This document shows positions 1-8,358 of a stretch of 30,704 nucleotides of DNA, one piece after another. This DNA is from a virus. A program made the position numbers and the translations under genes. How positions within the stretch are numbered: position 1 is the first letter of the stretch; each line of letters begins with the position of its first letter. The stretch spans positions 1-30,704 of the IMG/VR virus record IMGVR_UViG_3300035145_002235; one strand, 5' to 3'. A model generated the notes under the pieces. It was not told where the DNA came from. It worked only from the letters and a program-made list of their open reading frames with translations, and made no database searches.

Positions 1-3000
1 ATGTTGCTATTGAAGAAATATCAACCAGCGTTAACTTAGGTGATGACGAACTAGGCGGCGCAAGTAATGCTAGATTGTCTACACAGTTAGCAGTAAGATC
101 ATTTATTAGTAATAGACTAGGTGGATTTGTTGACAAGACAGTGTCAACTGCGGCAGTACCGGGTGCTATTGTTCAACTTAATGTTAACGGACAATTAAAC
201 GCCGACTTGATTCCTGCTACACGCCAGTTTACAAACACAAACACACAAGGTTACAATTCAAGACTAGAACAAGTGGACGATATTCCTGCTGTTGATTTAA
301 AAGCTGGTGACATTGGTACAGAAAACTATGAACAGATTGAACTTACACTATCAGCAAATACTTTTAGTGCAGCAGATGGTGCAACTATTACACAACCTAG
401 TGCTTTTGGAGCAACTGGTTATGCTAAAGGCTTGTATGGTAATAGTGGAAATGTTCTTGTTGCAAGCATCGGCGGAGAGTGGATTGAAGGTGATGATAGC
501 ACAGGATCACAATGGCAGACAGGTGTTGGTAATAACTTATTTGTAGATGGAGTAGATAGTGGAGTATATCCAACAGCATTAGGTGTTGTCAGTGAAATTG
601 TTGATAACTATTTCCTAAAAAGTTCAAACAGTAGTCAGTTCTTGGTTTTAGATCCTACTGATAATTACACATTTACTGCTAACACAATTACAAATGCAGA
701 GAGAACTAGCAATGTTGCAACTGTAACCACAAGTGGTGCTCATAATTTACAAATTGGTAGTGCAATTAGTGTTGTTGTAGGAGATAGCAGTACATTAGCA
801 ACTCTAGATGAAAATACAGTTGTAATTAGCACTCCAACTAGTACAACGTTTACATATGCAAATCCAAATCCAGATGATATTTCAAGCACATCTATTACAG
901 ATGGATTTGTTGGTACTATTGTAAAAAGTGCTGACGGTAACGCACAAGGTAGAGTTACTGAAACAAGATTTGGCATTGCATCAGGATTAGACAATGGAAA
1001 TATAACAGGAGGCAGTTTATATACTCCAACAGGCGGTACACTCACATATAAAGATGTACCAATGACAAATGTTAGCGGATCTGGTAGTGGTGCTAGAGCA
1101 AACATTACAGTTACAGCAGGACAAATTACAGACGTTGATTTGATTCGAGGTGGTACCGGCTATGCAATAGGTGATGAAATTAGTTGTTTAGCATCTAACG
1201 TTGGCGGTACTGGTAGTGGTTTCAAAGTTGAAGTAACTAGCATTGAAAAAAGAGCATATGTTGATATATTAGGAGGAGAACTTTTTGTTGCAAGTACTTC
1301 AAGTGTTGACTTTGTTGAAGATAATACCGCAGTTGCTACGGCAAAAGATATTAACGTTGACGATACAATAAGTCATAACTTTTTAGCAGGTGTATCCGGC
1401 TCTGGCGGTGCAGTTGATTATACAAATGATAGAATTACAATTACAAACCACGGACTTACTAATGGAGATCCGTTAAGTTATGACACATTAGGAAATGTGG
1501 CAATCGGTGGACTATTAAACGGACAAGTTGTTTATGCCAAAGTTATTGATGCCAACACAATTGAGATATATGAAGGATTTGCATTACTAAACAAAATTGA
1601 ATTTTTAAGCACTCCTGCAAATAATAACCATAATTTGACAAGAAAGCAAGTAAATATTGTTGATAATAGTGTTGTTGTTGAGAATCACGGTTTGACAACA
1701 GGAGATGCCATAAGACTTAACACATTATCAGATGGCAGTACATCAAATGCACTACCAACTGTAGACGGAGCAGATCCTATACCAGATGGTTCAAGATTCT
1801 TTGTTGGTTCTGTAACAACTAACTCTTTTACTTTACATAATCTAAGAAGTGACGCATTAGCTAGTATAAATGATTTGGTTACTAATGCCGAAGACCTGAC
1901 AACAATCGGAGTTGGATCTGTTAGAATGACAACTGCTAATGTGCAAGTTAACGGACAAGTAAACACTTCAAGTAGACTAAAAGCAAACTGGAATACTCTT
2001 GCTGTAACAAATATTGATGCAGAAAATATTATCAGTGGTATTATTTCTCCAAGTAGATTAGGCGGCAGTGGTGTTCCGAATACAGATAGTTTCTTAAGAG
2101 GTGATAGTAGTTATCAAGTTGTTGTACAAAAATTAAAGAAAGCAACTACAACAGACAATCCAATTACATTGACAGGAAGCTCAGTCAGCCAAGAGTTTTA
2201 CGGTACTGTAAATATTGGAATTGCTAATGTTGATCTAGATCCTGGTGGAACTTTCAGTACATTAGGTACAGCCAGATTTTTACAATCACAGTTTGATGTT
2301 GATGCTGCAGCTTCAGGCCAAGTGTTTATCAAAGATGGCGTGATTGATGCTGGTACACTAGATAGTTTAGATAGTGCATTTTTCCTAAATCCATCTAACT
2401 TGACAAGTCCTGTTCCTGTAAACAAAGGCGGAACAAATATTACTACATATGCAGTAGGTGATTTAATATATGCAGAAACTACAGGTACATTGAACCCGTT
2501 GAATATTGGTAGGGCAAACGCTATTTTGAAATCAAACGGAACCAAACCAGAATGGGGTACAGCACTTGATCTAGCAGAAGGCTTGGATGTTGGAGCTGCC
2601 GCACTTACTTCTGCAAGTACAGGTAGTGGTAGTGTATACAATTCTAATGTTACAAGTTTAGAAATAGGCGGAGATGCAACCAACATATCTATTGGTAGTA
2701 CAAATACTACACGTAACTTGTTTACATTTTTACAAGGATATGAAGCTACTTCTTCACAAAATGTTGTATTAAATTTAAAAAGTGTAACAGCAACTACTAA
2801 TGATTTAACAGCTGCAGGATTGAATGAAATACCTTTAGCTGATACATCTAGTGTGTTGACAGGTATGATTGTTACAGGATCAGGTAGTATTCCTTCAAAT
2901 ACTACAGTTAGTGGTGTTACTACAGATTACATTTATCTAAGCAATGATACAACAGGAACAATTACAAATAATACAACTTTAACATTTACATATACTCCAA

Positions 3001-6000
3001 AAACTCTTGGTGTAAACGTTGGCGACATAGTAAACATAAACGGAAGTACAAAAACAAACTTAGACGGTACTTGGCCAGTTATAGGTGCAACAGATAATGC
3101 AACTTCATTTACAATCCAAACTGATGCTAATGTTACATCAAATCCTGTAGATACACCAGCAGGTTCATTAACAATTAACAGTAATTTTGTAATTAGAAAT
3201 GCATCAGTTGTTGTTGGTAATGCAGAAACAGCTGCAACCCCTACAAATGCTAATATTAGTGCAACAAATGCATATGGTACTGATGCTTCAGGCGGAAGTA
3301 TGACAATAGAAGCTGGCTTAGGCACAGGTAATGCAACAGGTGCTGATGTAGTGATAAAAACTGGTGCAGTGTCAACCACTAGCGATATTCAGCACACTAG
3401 TACTGAAAGAATGAGAATTGACACAAGTGGTAAGGCAACATTCACAGGAGAAGTTGCTGCTAATGGTGGTACAATTAGTACAAACCAAACCACAGCAAAT
3501 CTTTTAGATACAACTGCAACTACAGTAAATGCATTTGGTGCTGCGACAGCTATTGACATTGGTGCGGCAACAGGCACAACTACCATTAAAAACAACTTAG
3601 ATGTAGATGGCGATGTAAACGTAGACGGTGGTGATATTACAACTAACCAAACTTCTATGAACATAATGAATACTAATGCAACAACTGTAAATGCATTTGG
3701 TGCAGCCACAACAATTAATATGGGTACCGGCGGCGACGGCGGCGGTACAACTACAATTGGACACGATCTAGTAGTAAGTGGTGATTTTACAGTAAATGGT
3801 GATACAACAATTATTAATAGCACAACAATGACTGTTGATGATAAAAATATTGTTGTTGCAAGCGGAGCGGCAGACAGTTCAGCCGCCAATGGTGCAGGAC
3901 TTACTGTAGATGGAGCAAATGCTACTTTAACTTGGGATCATACAAATACATCTTGGGATAGCAACAACGATTTTAATTTAGCAAGTGGTAAAGCATATTA
4001 TATTAATGATGCAAGTGTACTGAATAGTACAACACTAGGTGGTGCAGTTGTTAACTCTAGTTTACAAACAGTTGGTACAATAAGTACAGGTGTTTGGCAA
4101 GGTAGTGTAATTGCTGGAGAATATGGCGGCACTGGTGTTAACAACAGTGGTAAAACATTAACACTTGGAGGTAACTTTTTACACAGTGGTGCTCATACAT
4201 TAACATTAACAACAACAGGTAACACAAGTTTAACATTACCAACAACCGGTACTCTTGCTACAACTGATAATCCTTTAAGTCAATTTGCTGCTACAACTTC
4301 AGCACAACTTGCAGGTGTCCTAAGTGACGAAACAGGTTCTGGCAATGCAGTTTTCAGCAATAATCCTAATTTTACAAATAATGTTACTACAAGTAGTACT
4401 ACATTCAATGTGTTCAATACAAATGCAACAACAGTAAATTTTGCAGGTGCTGGTACTACTGTTAGCATAGGTGCATCAACTGGTACAACAACAGTAAATA
4501 ACGATTTAGATGTAACAGGAAATTTACAAATTGGCGGATTAAGTGAACTAGGCGTCAGCGGAGGTACATTTACTCTTGCAGACACAGGTGCAACTACAGT
4601 AAATGCATTTGGTGCCGCAACAACAATTAGATTTGGTGCAACTACAGGTACGTTAACAATTAGAAACAGCAATGTTGTGCTAGATGGAAATTTAGCTGTA
4701 AACGGCAATACAATTGATACAGACGAAACAGGAACATTTAACCTTATCAAAGATAACGCAACTACTGTTGCTTTTGCACAAGCGGCAACAAGTATTGTAA
4801 TAGGCGAAACTACAGGTACATCTCAATTTAGACACGATGTTGATATTGATGGCGATTTGAATATTGATGGTATATTAACAATCGGTGCTATTGACGGAGT
4901 TCCTATAGGTCAAACCACTCCAGCCGCAGGTGCATTTACAACACTTGCAGCAAATAACTTTGTAACCTTTACAGATGCAACCAATGCAACAGGAACATTT
5001 GCAGGTGGTGCTGCAGCAGTGAAAATTACAGGTGGTTTACACGTTGCTAAAGATATTAGAGCAGATAACTTTATTGGTGATGCTAGTGCTAGTGATTTAA
5101 CTAGCGGCACTATACCAGACGCTAGAGTTCCATCAAGTGCAATTACACAACACCAAACTGATATTACTGGTACTGGTGCTTTAAACGCAGGTTCTATAAC
5201 TTCAGGATTTGGCGATATTAATATTGGTACAAGCACATTTAGTGGTAATGGTAGTGGACTAACAAACTTGTCTGCAACACAATTGACAAGCGGTACAATT
5301 CCTGATGCTAGGATTCAAGCAAGCGGTGTAACACAACACCAAGGAAGTATAACTGGCACTGGTCAATTGAATTCAGGTAGTATATCATCTGGCTTTGGTA
5401 ACATTGATATTGGTGCAAGTAGTGTAACAGCAACAGGTAGTGCAAGTTTAGGTGCAACAAACTTCAACGACAATGACCTTACAAATATAGGTAATATTGC
5501 ATTAGATAGTTTAAGTGCTGATAACGGATCTAGTATTGATATTAATGCAAATGCAATTGTAACAATTGCAAATACCAGTAGTGCAACCAGTACAACAAGT
5601 GGAGCATTACGTGTAAGCGGCGGACTTGGTGTTGCTGGAAACATTTATGGTGGTGCTATATACACAGCAAATGGTACAAACATACAAGCACTTAATGCAA
5701 GTAATTTATCAAGTGGTACAGTTCCAAACACACGTATTGATGGAACATATAGTAACCTTACAGGTACTGGTGCTCTTGGTGCTGGTGAAATTACAAGCGG
5801 ATTTGGCAACATAAACATTGGCACAAGCACATTTACTGGTAACGGTAGTGGATTAACTAATGTTGATGCAGACACGCTAGACGGAGTGAATAGCACATCA
5901 TTTTTACGTAGTGATGCTGCCGATGAGTATTCAGGATTACTTACTGCAAGCCGTAGCGGAGAAATGCACAGATTCGCAGATACAAGTTCAACAGGATCTC

Positions 6001-7151
6001 CGTATATAAGTTTCTATCAATCATCCACACGTAGAGGTTACATACAATATCTTGATAGCGGCGATAGAATGTATATTGCCAACGAAGGCGGAAGCACTGC
6101 TATTGATTTAGATGGCGGAGTTAACGGACTTAAATTTGTTGAAGGTTCGAATACATATACAGTTTGGCACACTGGTAATGACGGACCAGGTACTGGATTA
6201 GATGCTGATACAATTGATGGTATAGACTCAGGAAGTTTTATACGTAGCGATACAAATGATAGTTTTACTGGCACATTAAGTGGCACCGGTAGTATTAATA
6301 TAACAGGAGATATTACCGCAAATACTTACTCAGGTGATGGTAGCGGACTTACAGGTGTTACAGCTACAAACGCAAATACCTTAGACAATTTAGATAGCAC
6401 ACAATTTTTACGTAGTGATCAAAATGATGGTACAACTGGCCAACTAGCAATTGGTAAATCTGCACCTGACAGTGCATATGACCTTGATATTGATATATCA
6501 AGCGGTTATGCTTTAACAAGGATTAGAGCAGGTAGTGATAATTCAGCAAGCACACAATATGCCAACAACCAAGCAAACGAAATGTCTATCGGTGTTAATA
6601 ATAGTTCAGCAGGTAATTATAGCGGCGCTGGCGGTAACCACGGTGCATTCATAGCTATTTCAAATCAAGGTTCAAATCCAAGAAACTTCCAAATCTATAG
6701 AATTGAATCTGGTGGTAATGGTTCTGTTCTAATGGGTATTACTAATTCAAACGGTAATGCAGATTTCTTAGGCGAAGTTACTGCCTACGCTTCAGACGAA
6801 CGTTTGAAAGAAAATGTTGAACCAATTGCTAATGCTATTGAAAAAGTAAAAGCCTTACAAGGTATGACATTTACCTGGAACGATAAAGCTCTTGAAGTAG
6901 GAGCTGTTGCTGAAGATAATCAACATATTAGAAATACAGGTGTATTTGCACAAGATGTAGAAAAAGTATTGCCAGAAGCAGTGGCACCTGCTCCGTTTGA
7001 TAAAGATAGTAACGGCAATGGTAAGTCTGGTGAAGATTACCTAACTGTAAGGTATGAAAAACTAACACCGTTGTTAATCGAAGCGATAAAAGAACAGCAA
7101 ACTCAAATTGATGAATTAAAAGAAATGGTGAAAAAACTGCTAGATAAATAA
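1..7151 (+). CDS. Giant tail fibre/adhesin with C-terminal S74 auto-cleaving chaperone domain (5' end outside window)
   Basis: The reading frame is open from position 3 without a stop, so the gene begins upstream of the window. The first possible in-frame start codon visible (TTG at 75) is not a credible start. More than 2,380 residues are visible, rich in Thr, Asn, Gly and Ser, as in beta-structured trimeric fibres. The middle holds two families of repeats (listed separately) and fibre-type segments such as VWHTGND and GDGSGLTG. The last ~120 residues form a Peptidase_S74 intramolecular chaperone: the SDERLKENV motif has its Ser codon at 6792-6794, and the tail ends in a coiled coil (EAIKEQQTQIDELKEMVKKLLDK region). 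In this family the domain trimerises the fibre and then cuts itself off just before that Ser-Asp. Role: host-recognition fibre or long tail-associated structural protein (inference; the exact T4 counterpart is not clear). Confidence 0.85.
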   Translation, partial: VAIEEISTSVNLGDDELGGASNARLSTQLAVRSFISNRLGGFVDKTVSTAAVPGAIVQLNVNGQLNADLIPATRQFTNTNTQGYNSRLEQVDDIPAVDLKAGDIGTENYEQIELTLSANTFSAADGATITQPSAFGATGYAKGLYGNSGNVLVASIGGEWIEGDDSTGSQWQTGVGNNLFVDGVDSGVYPTALGVVSEIVDNYFLKSSNSSQFLVLDPTDNYTFTANTITNAERTSNVATVTTSGAHNLQIGSAISVVVGDSSTLATLDENTVVISTPTSTTFTYANPNPDDISSTSITDGFVGTIVKSADGNAQGRVTETRFGIASGLDNGNITGGSLYTPTGGTLTYKDVPMTNVSGSGSGARANITVTAGQITDVDLIRGGTGYAIGDEISCLASNVGGTGSGFKVEVTSIEKRAYVDILGGELFVASTSSVDFVEDNTAVATAKDINVDDTISHNFLAGVSGSGGAVDYTNDRITITNHGLTNGDPLSYDTLGNVAIGGLLNGQVVYAKVIDANTIEIYEGFALLNKIEFLSTPANNNHNLTRKQVNIVDNSVVVENHGLTTGDAIRLNTLSDGSTSNALPTVDGADPIPDGSRFFVGSVTTNSFTLHNLRSDALASINDLVTNAEDLTTIGVGSVRMTTANVQVNGQVNTSSRLKANWNTLAVTNIDAENIISGIISPSRLGGSGVPNTDSFLRGDSSYQVVVQKLKKATTTDNPITLTGSSVSQEFYGTVNIGIANVDLDPGGTFSTLGTARFLQSQFDVDAAASGQVFIKDGVIDAGTLDSLDSAFFLNPSNLTSPVPVNKGGTNITTYAVGDLIYAETTGTLNPLNIGRANAILKSNGTKPEWGTALDLAEGLDVGAAALTSASTGSGSVYNSNVTSLEIGGDATNISIGSTNTTRNLFTFLQGYEATSSQNVVLNLKSVTATTNDLTAAGLNEIPLADTSSVLTGMIVTGSGSIPSNTTVSGVTTDYIYLSNDTTGTITNNTTLTFTYTPKTLGVNVGDIVNINGSTKTNLDGTWPVIGATDNATSFTIQTDANVTSNPVDTPAGSLTINSNFVIRNASVVVGNAETAATPTNANISATNAYGTDASGGSMTIEAGLGTGNATGADVVIKTGAVSTTSDIQHTSTERMRIDTSGKATFTGEVAANGGTISTNQTTANLLDTTATTVNAFGAATAIDIGAATGTTTIKNNLDVDGDVNVDGGDITTNQTSMNIMNTNATTVNAFGAATTINMGTGGDGGGTTTIGHDLVVSGDFTVNGDTTIINSTTMTVDDKNIVVASGAADSSAANGAGLTVDGANATLTWDHTNTSWDSNNDFNLASGKAYYINDASVLNSTTLGGAVVNSSLQTVGTISTGVWQGSVIAGEYGGTGVNNSGKTLTLGGNFLHSGAHTLTLTTTGNTSLTLPTTGTLATTDNPLSQFAATTSAQLAGVLSDETGSGNAVFSNNPNFTNNVTTSSTTFNVFNTNATTVNFAGAGTTVSIGASTGTTTVNNDLDVTGNLQIGGLSELGVSGGTFTLADTGATTVNAFGAATTIRFGATTGTLTIRNSNVVLDGNLAVNGNTIDTDETGTFNLIKDNATTVAFAQAATSIVIGETTGTSQFRHDVDIDGDLNIDGILTIGAIDGVPIGQTTPAAGAFTTLAANNFVTFTDATNATGTFAGGAAAVKITGGLHVAKDIRADNFIGDASASDLTSGTIPDARVPSSAITQHQTDITGTGALNAGSITSGFGDINIGTSTFSGNGSGLTNLSATQLTSGTIPDARIQASGVTQHQGSITGTGQLNSGSISSGFGNIDIGASSVTATGSASLGATNFNDNDLTNIGNIALDSLSADNGSSIDINANAIVTIANTSSATSTTSGALRVSGGLGVAGNIYGGAIYTANGTNIQALNASNLSSGTVPNTRIDGTYSNLTGTGALGAGEITSGFGNINIGTSTFTGNGSGLTNVDADTLDGVNSTSFLRSDAADEYSGLLTASRSGEMHRFADTSSTGSPYISFYQSSTRRGYIQYLDSGDRMYIANEGGSTAIDLDGGVNGLKFVEGSNTYTVWHTGNDGPGTGLDADTIDGIDSGSFIRSDTNDSFTGTLSGTGSINITGDITANTYSGDGSGLTGVTATNANTLDNLDSTQFLRSDQNDGTTGQLAIGKSAPDSAYDLDIDISSGYALTRIRAGSDNSASTQYANNQANEMSIGVNNSSAGNYSGAGGNHGAFIAISNQGSNPRNFQIYRIESGGNGSVLMGITNSNGNADFLGEVTAYASDERLKENVEPIANAIEKVKALQGMTFTWNDKALEVGAVAEDNQHIRNTGVFAQDVEKVLPEAVAPAPFDKDSNGNGKSGEDYLTVRYEKLTPLLIEAIKEQQTQIDELKEMVKKLLDK
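3499..4880 (+). repeat. Fibre repeat family A (five ~55-residue units)
   Basis: Five in-frame units carry the core NATTVNAFGAATxIxxG followed by TGTTTIxNxLxVxGD. Equivalent GCA codons fall at 3516, 3678, 4425, 4590 and 4758, giving spacings of 162, 165 and 168 nt within the two clusters. The last unit is the most diverged (ATTVAFAQAATSIVIG). Units end in a short xVDGDxxVxG strand, which suits a triple-stranded beta-helix shaft. Inference: shaft-length variation by unit gain or loss. Confidence 0.8.
5097..5880 (+). repeat. Fibre repeat family B (three units)
   Basis: Three in-frame units begin near 5097, 5282 and 5705 with SGT(I/V)P(D/N)(A/T)R, followed by TGTGxLxxGxI(T/S)SGFGxIxIG. The first and third units continue into STF(S/T)GNGSGLTN, while the second diverges after IDIGAS. 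The third unit is separated from the second by about 290 nt of other fibre sequence. Confidence 0.75.
7143..7150 (+). promoter_or_regulatory. Late-promoter-like GATAAATA over the fibre stop codon
   Basis: GATAAATA matches seven of eight bases of the T4 late promoter element TATAAATA. It overlaps the TAA stop of the fibre gene (7149-7151). It would give a transcript starting near 7156, ahead of the 56-residue ORF at 7216. The same octamer recurs at gene junctions throughout the window. Confidence 0.45.
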
Positions 7152-7160
7152 TTACAAGGC

Positions 7161-7189
7161 TTGACATAGATGTTAAATACTGTTATTAT
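7161..7189 (+). promoter_or_regulatory. Sigma70-like promoter (TTGACA-17-TATTAT)
   Basis: A perfect -35 TTGACA (7161-7166), a 17-nt spacer and TATTAT (7184-7189) lie just after the fibre gene. The spacer contains GTTAAATA (7172-7179), close to the late-promoter octamer. It would drive the downstream run 7216-11660, giving that accessory operon expression independent of late transcription. Confidence 0.7.
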
Positions 7190-7215
7190 AATGAATATGA
7201 ATGTGAGAAAATAAT

Positions 7216-7386
7216 ATGGCATTACCAAATACTGGCAGTACAATCACTATGAGTCAGATATCCAACTACTTTAGTGGACCGTCAACAAGTATTAGTATTG
7301 GTGCAGATTTAGGACCATACATAGGTATTTCAAATGGTACTACAATTACAATGAGTAGTACATTTGGCGGATATTATTTTCCTTAA
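7216..7386 (+). CDS. 56-residue fibre-like mini-protein
   Basis: A short ORF fills most of the gap between the fibre and the next gene: ATG at 7216, TAA at 7384-7386. It sits ~27 nt below the sigma70-like -10. The product starts MALPNTGSTITMSQISNYF and has two similar strands (STITMSQ and TTITMSS), a Ser/Thr/Gly-rich composition and an aromatic end (GGYYFP). From memory it resembles the short 'ISLSDxYGK'-type segments at the ends of marine T4-like phage fibre proteins, so it may be a small virion or fibre-associated protein. No strong Shine-Dalgarno is visible (GAGAAAATAAT precedes it). Function unknown. Confidence 0.6.
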   Translation: MALPNTGSTITMSQISNYFSGPSTSISIGADLGPYIGISNGTTITMSSTFGGYYFP

Positions 7387-7402
7387 ACACACAGGAGAAC
7401 TT

Positions 7403-7780
7403 ATGAAAACATTATATGAAGTAATGAACGTACACCTAGCTAATGAGTATACTAAAGCAAGAAAAAAAGCTCTGGTAAAAGAAATGGAATTAGAAAAAGA
7501 CTTGTTTGATCAAGTTATGGAAGCTATTGACGAACTAGATATTCCAGAAGATGATGAAAGACATCATTGGATTTCCAAGCTAGGAAGAGCTGCAGGAGTA
7601 GACTTACTTACATTAGGAAAAGTACAGCCAGAAAATATGTTAGCAATGGCAGGATTAGGTGATGACTTTCAAGAAGCAGTAAAAATTGCTACTGGCACAG
7701 CAAGAAGATTAAACCAAAAAACCATTGACGCTGAAAAAGACTTAAACGAAGAACTTATTCCAAACACTACATTAAAATGA
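7403..7780 (+). CDS. Conserved-looking hypothetical, 125 aa, helical
   Basis: The start was set at ATG 7403 because AGGAG (7393-7397) lies 5 nt upstream. The frame stays open further 5', but only weak start codons are available there and they would overlap the 56-residue ORF. The product (MKTLYEVMNVHLANEY...) is charged and mostly helical with no membrane segment, and has an acidic DELDIPEDDE stretch in the middle. No family was recognised. Its stop overlaps the next start (ATGA at 7777-7780), so it is translationally coupled to the glycosyltransferase and probably belongs to the same accessory operon. Confidence 0.8.
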   Translation: MKTLYEVMNVHLANEYTKARKKALVKEMELEKDLFDQVMEAIDELDIPEDDERHHWISKLGRAAGVDLLTLGKVQPENMLAMAGLGDDFQEAVKIATGTARRLNQKTIDAEKDLNEELIPNTTLK

Positions 7781-8358
7781 AAATAAGTATTTGTGTGCCT
7801 TGTAGAGATCAAGTACACACGTTGTTTACACAAAGTTTGGTTAATTTAACTAACAGACTCACGCGAAAACAAATAGATTTTGAATTGCATCTATTTGCGG
7901 GTAGCGTAATCTGTGAATCACGTACACGTCTTGTTGAAGAAGCACTATCTGTAAACAGTGATAAAATATTATTTTTAGACAGCGATATACAATTTCCTTC
8001 AAATATGATAGATAAATTGTATTCGCACAACAAAGATATTTGTGCTGCAACTTACAGCACAAGATATGAACCAATGAAATCTGTTGCTTTTACAGATCCT
8101 GACAATACAGAAAAAAGATTAGACCAAAAAGGATTACACAAAATTTGGGCAGTAGGAATGGGGTGTATGCTGATTGATATAGATGTTTTTCATACACTAC
8201 CTAAACCTTGGTTTGTACACGAATATAACAAAATAAACGATACGTTCAGTGGAGAGGATATATACTTTTGCAATCAAGCAATGCATCACGGCATTGATGT
8301 TTGGGTAGACACTGATATAAAATTAGGGCATTTAGGAACAAAGGCTTATATACTATGA
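7777..8358 (+). CDS. GT-A-fold glycosyltransferase (GT2-like)
   Basis: The 193-residue product has the features of a small GT2-type transferase. The N-terminal strand is MKISICVPCRDQV. A D68-S69-D70 (FLDSDIQF) DxD motif would hold the metal and the nucleotide sugar. A later GEDIYF (159-164) offers an acidic acceptor-side residue, and H185 in KLGHLG fits the C-terminal His seen in related enzymes. No transmembrane helix is visible, so it is soluble. It overlaps both neighbours by 4 nt (ATGA), inside the run 7403-11660. The sugar and acceptor are unknown. Being next to the fibre gene and a GT-like repeat protein, it may modify virion or host-surface glycans (inference). Confidence 0.8.
   Translation: MKISICVPCRDQVHTLFTQSLVNLTNRLTRKQIDFELHLFAGSVICESRTRLVEEALSVNSDKILFLDSDIQFPSNMIDKLYSHNKDICAATYSTRYEPMKSVAFTDPDNTEKRLDQKGLHKIWAVGMGCMLIDIDVFHTLPKPWFVHEYNKINDTFSGEDIYFCNQAMHHGIDVWVDTDIKLGHLGTKAYIL

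Noticed and set aside
75-77. TTG at 75 as the start of the fibre gene
   Set aside because: The frame is open upstream to the window edge with coding-like sequence (VAIEEISTSVNLGDDELGG) and there is no Shine-Dalgarno; the gene simply starts outside.
740-5896. Long minus-strand ORFs opposite the fibre gene (for example 3389-3889, 2198-2686, 4280-4750)
   Set aside because: They are hydrophobic Val/Ala/Pro-rich shadows produced by the Thr/Asn/Gly-rich fibre codons, and share no start signals.
7364-7402. Longer N-terminus for the 125-aa protein
   Set aside because: Would need a weak start codon and would overlap the 56-aa ORF; ATG 7403 has AGGAG at good spacing.
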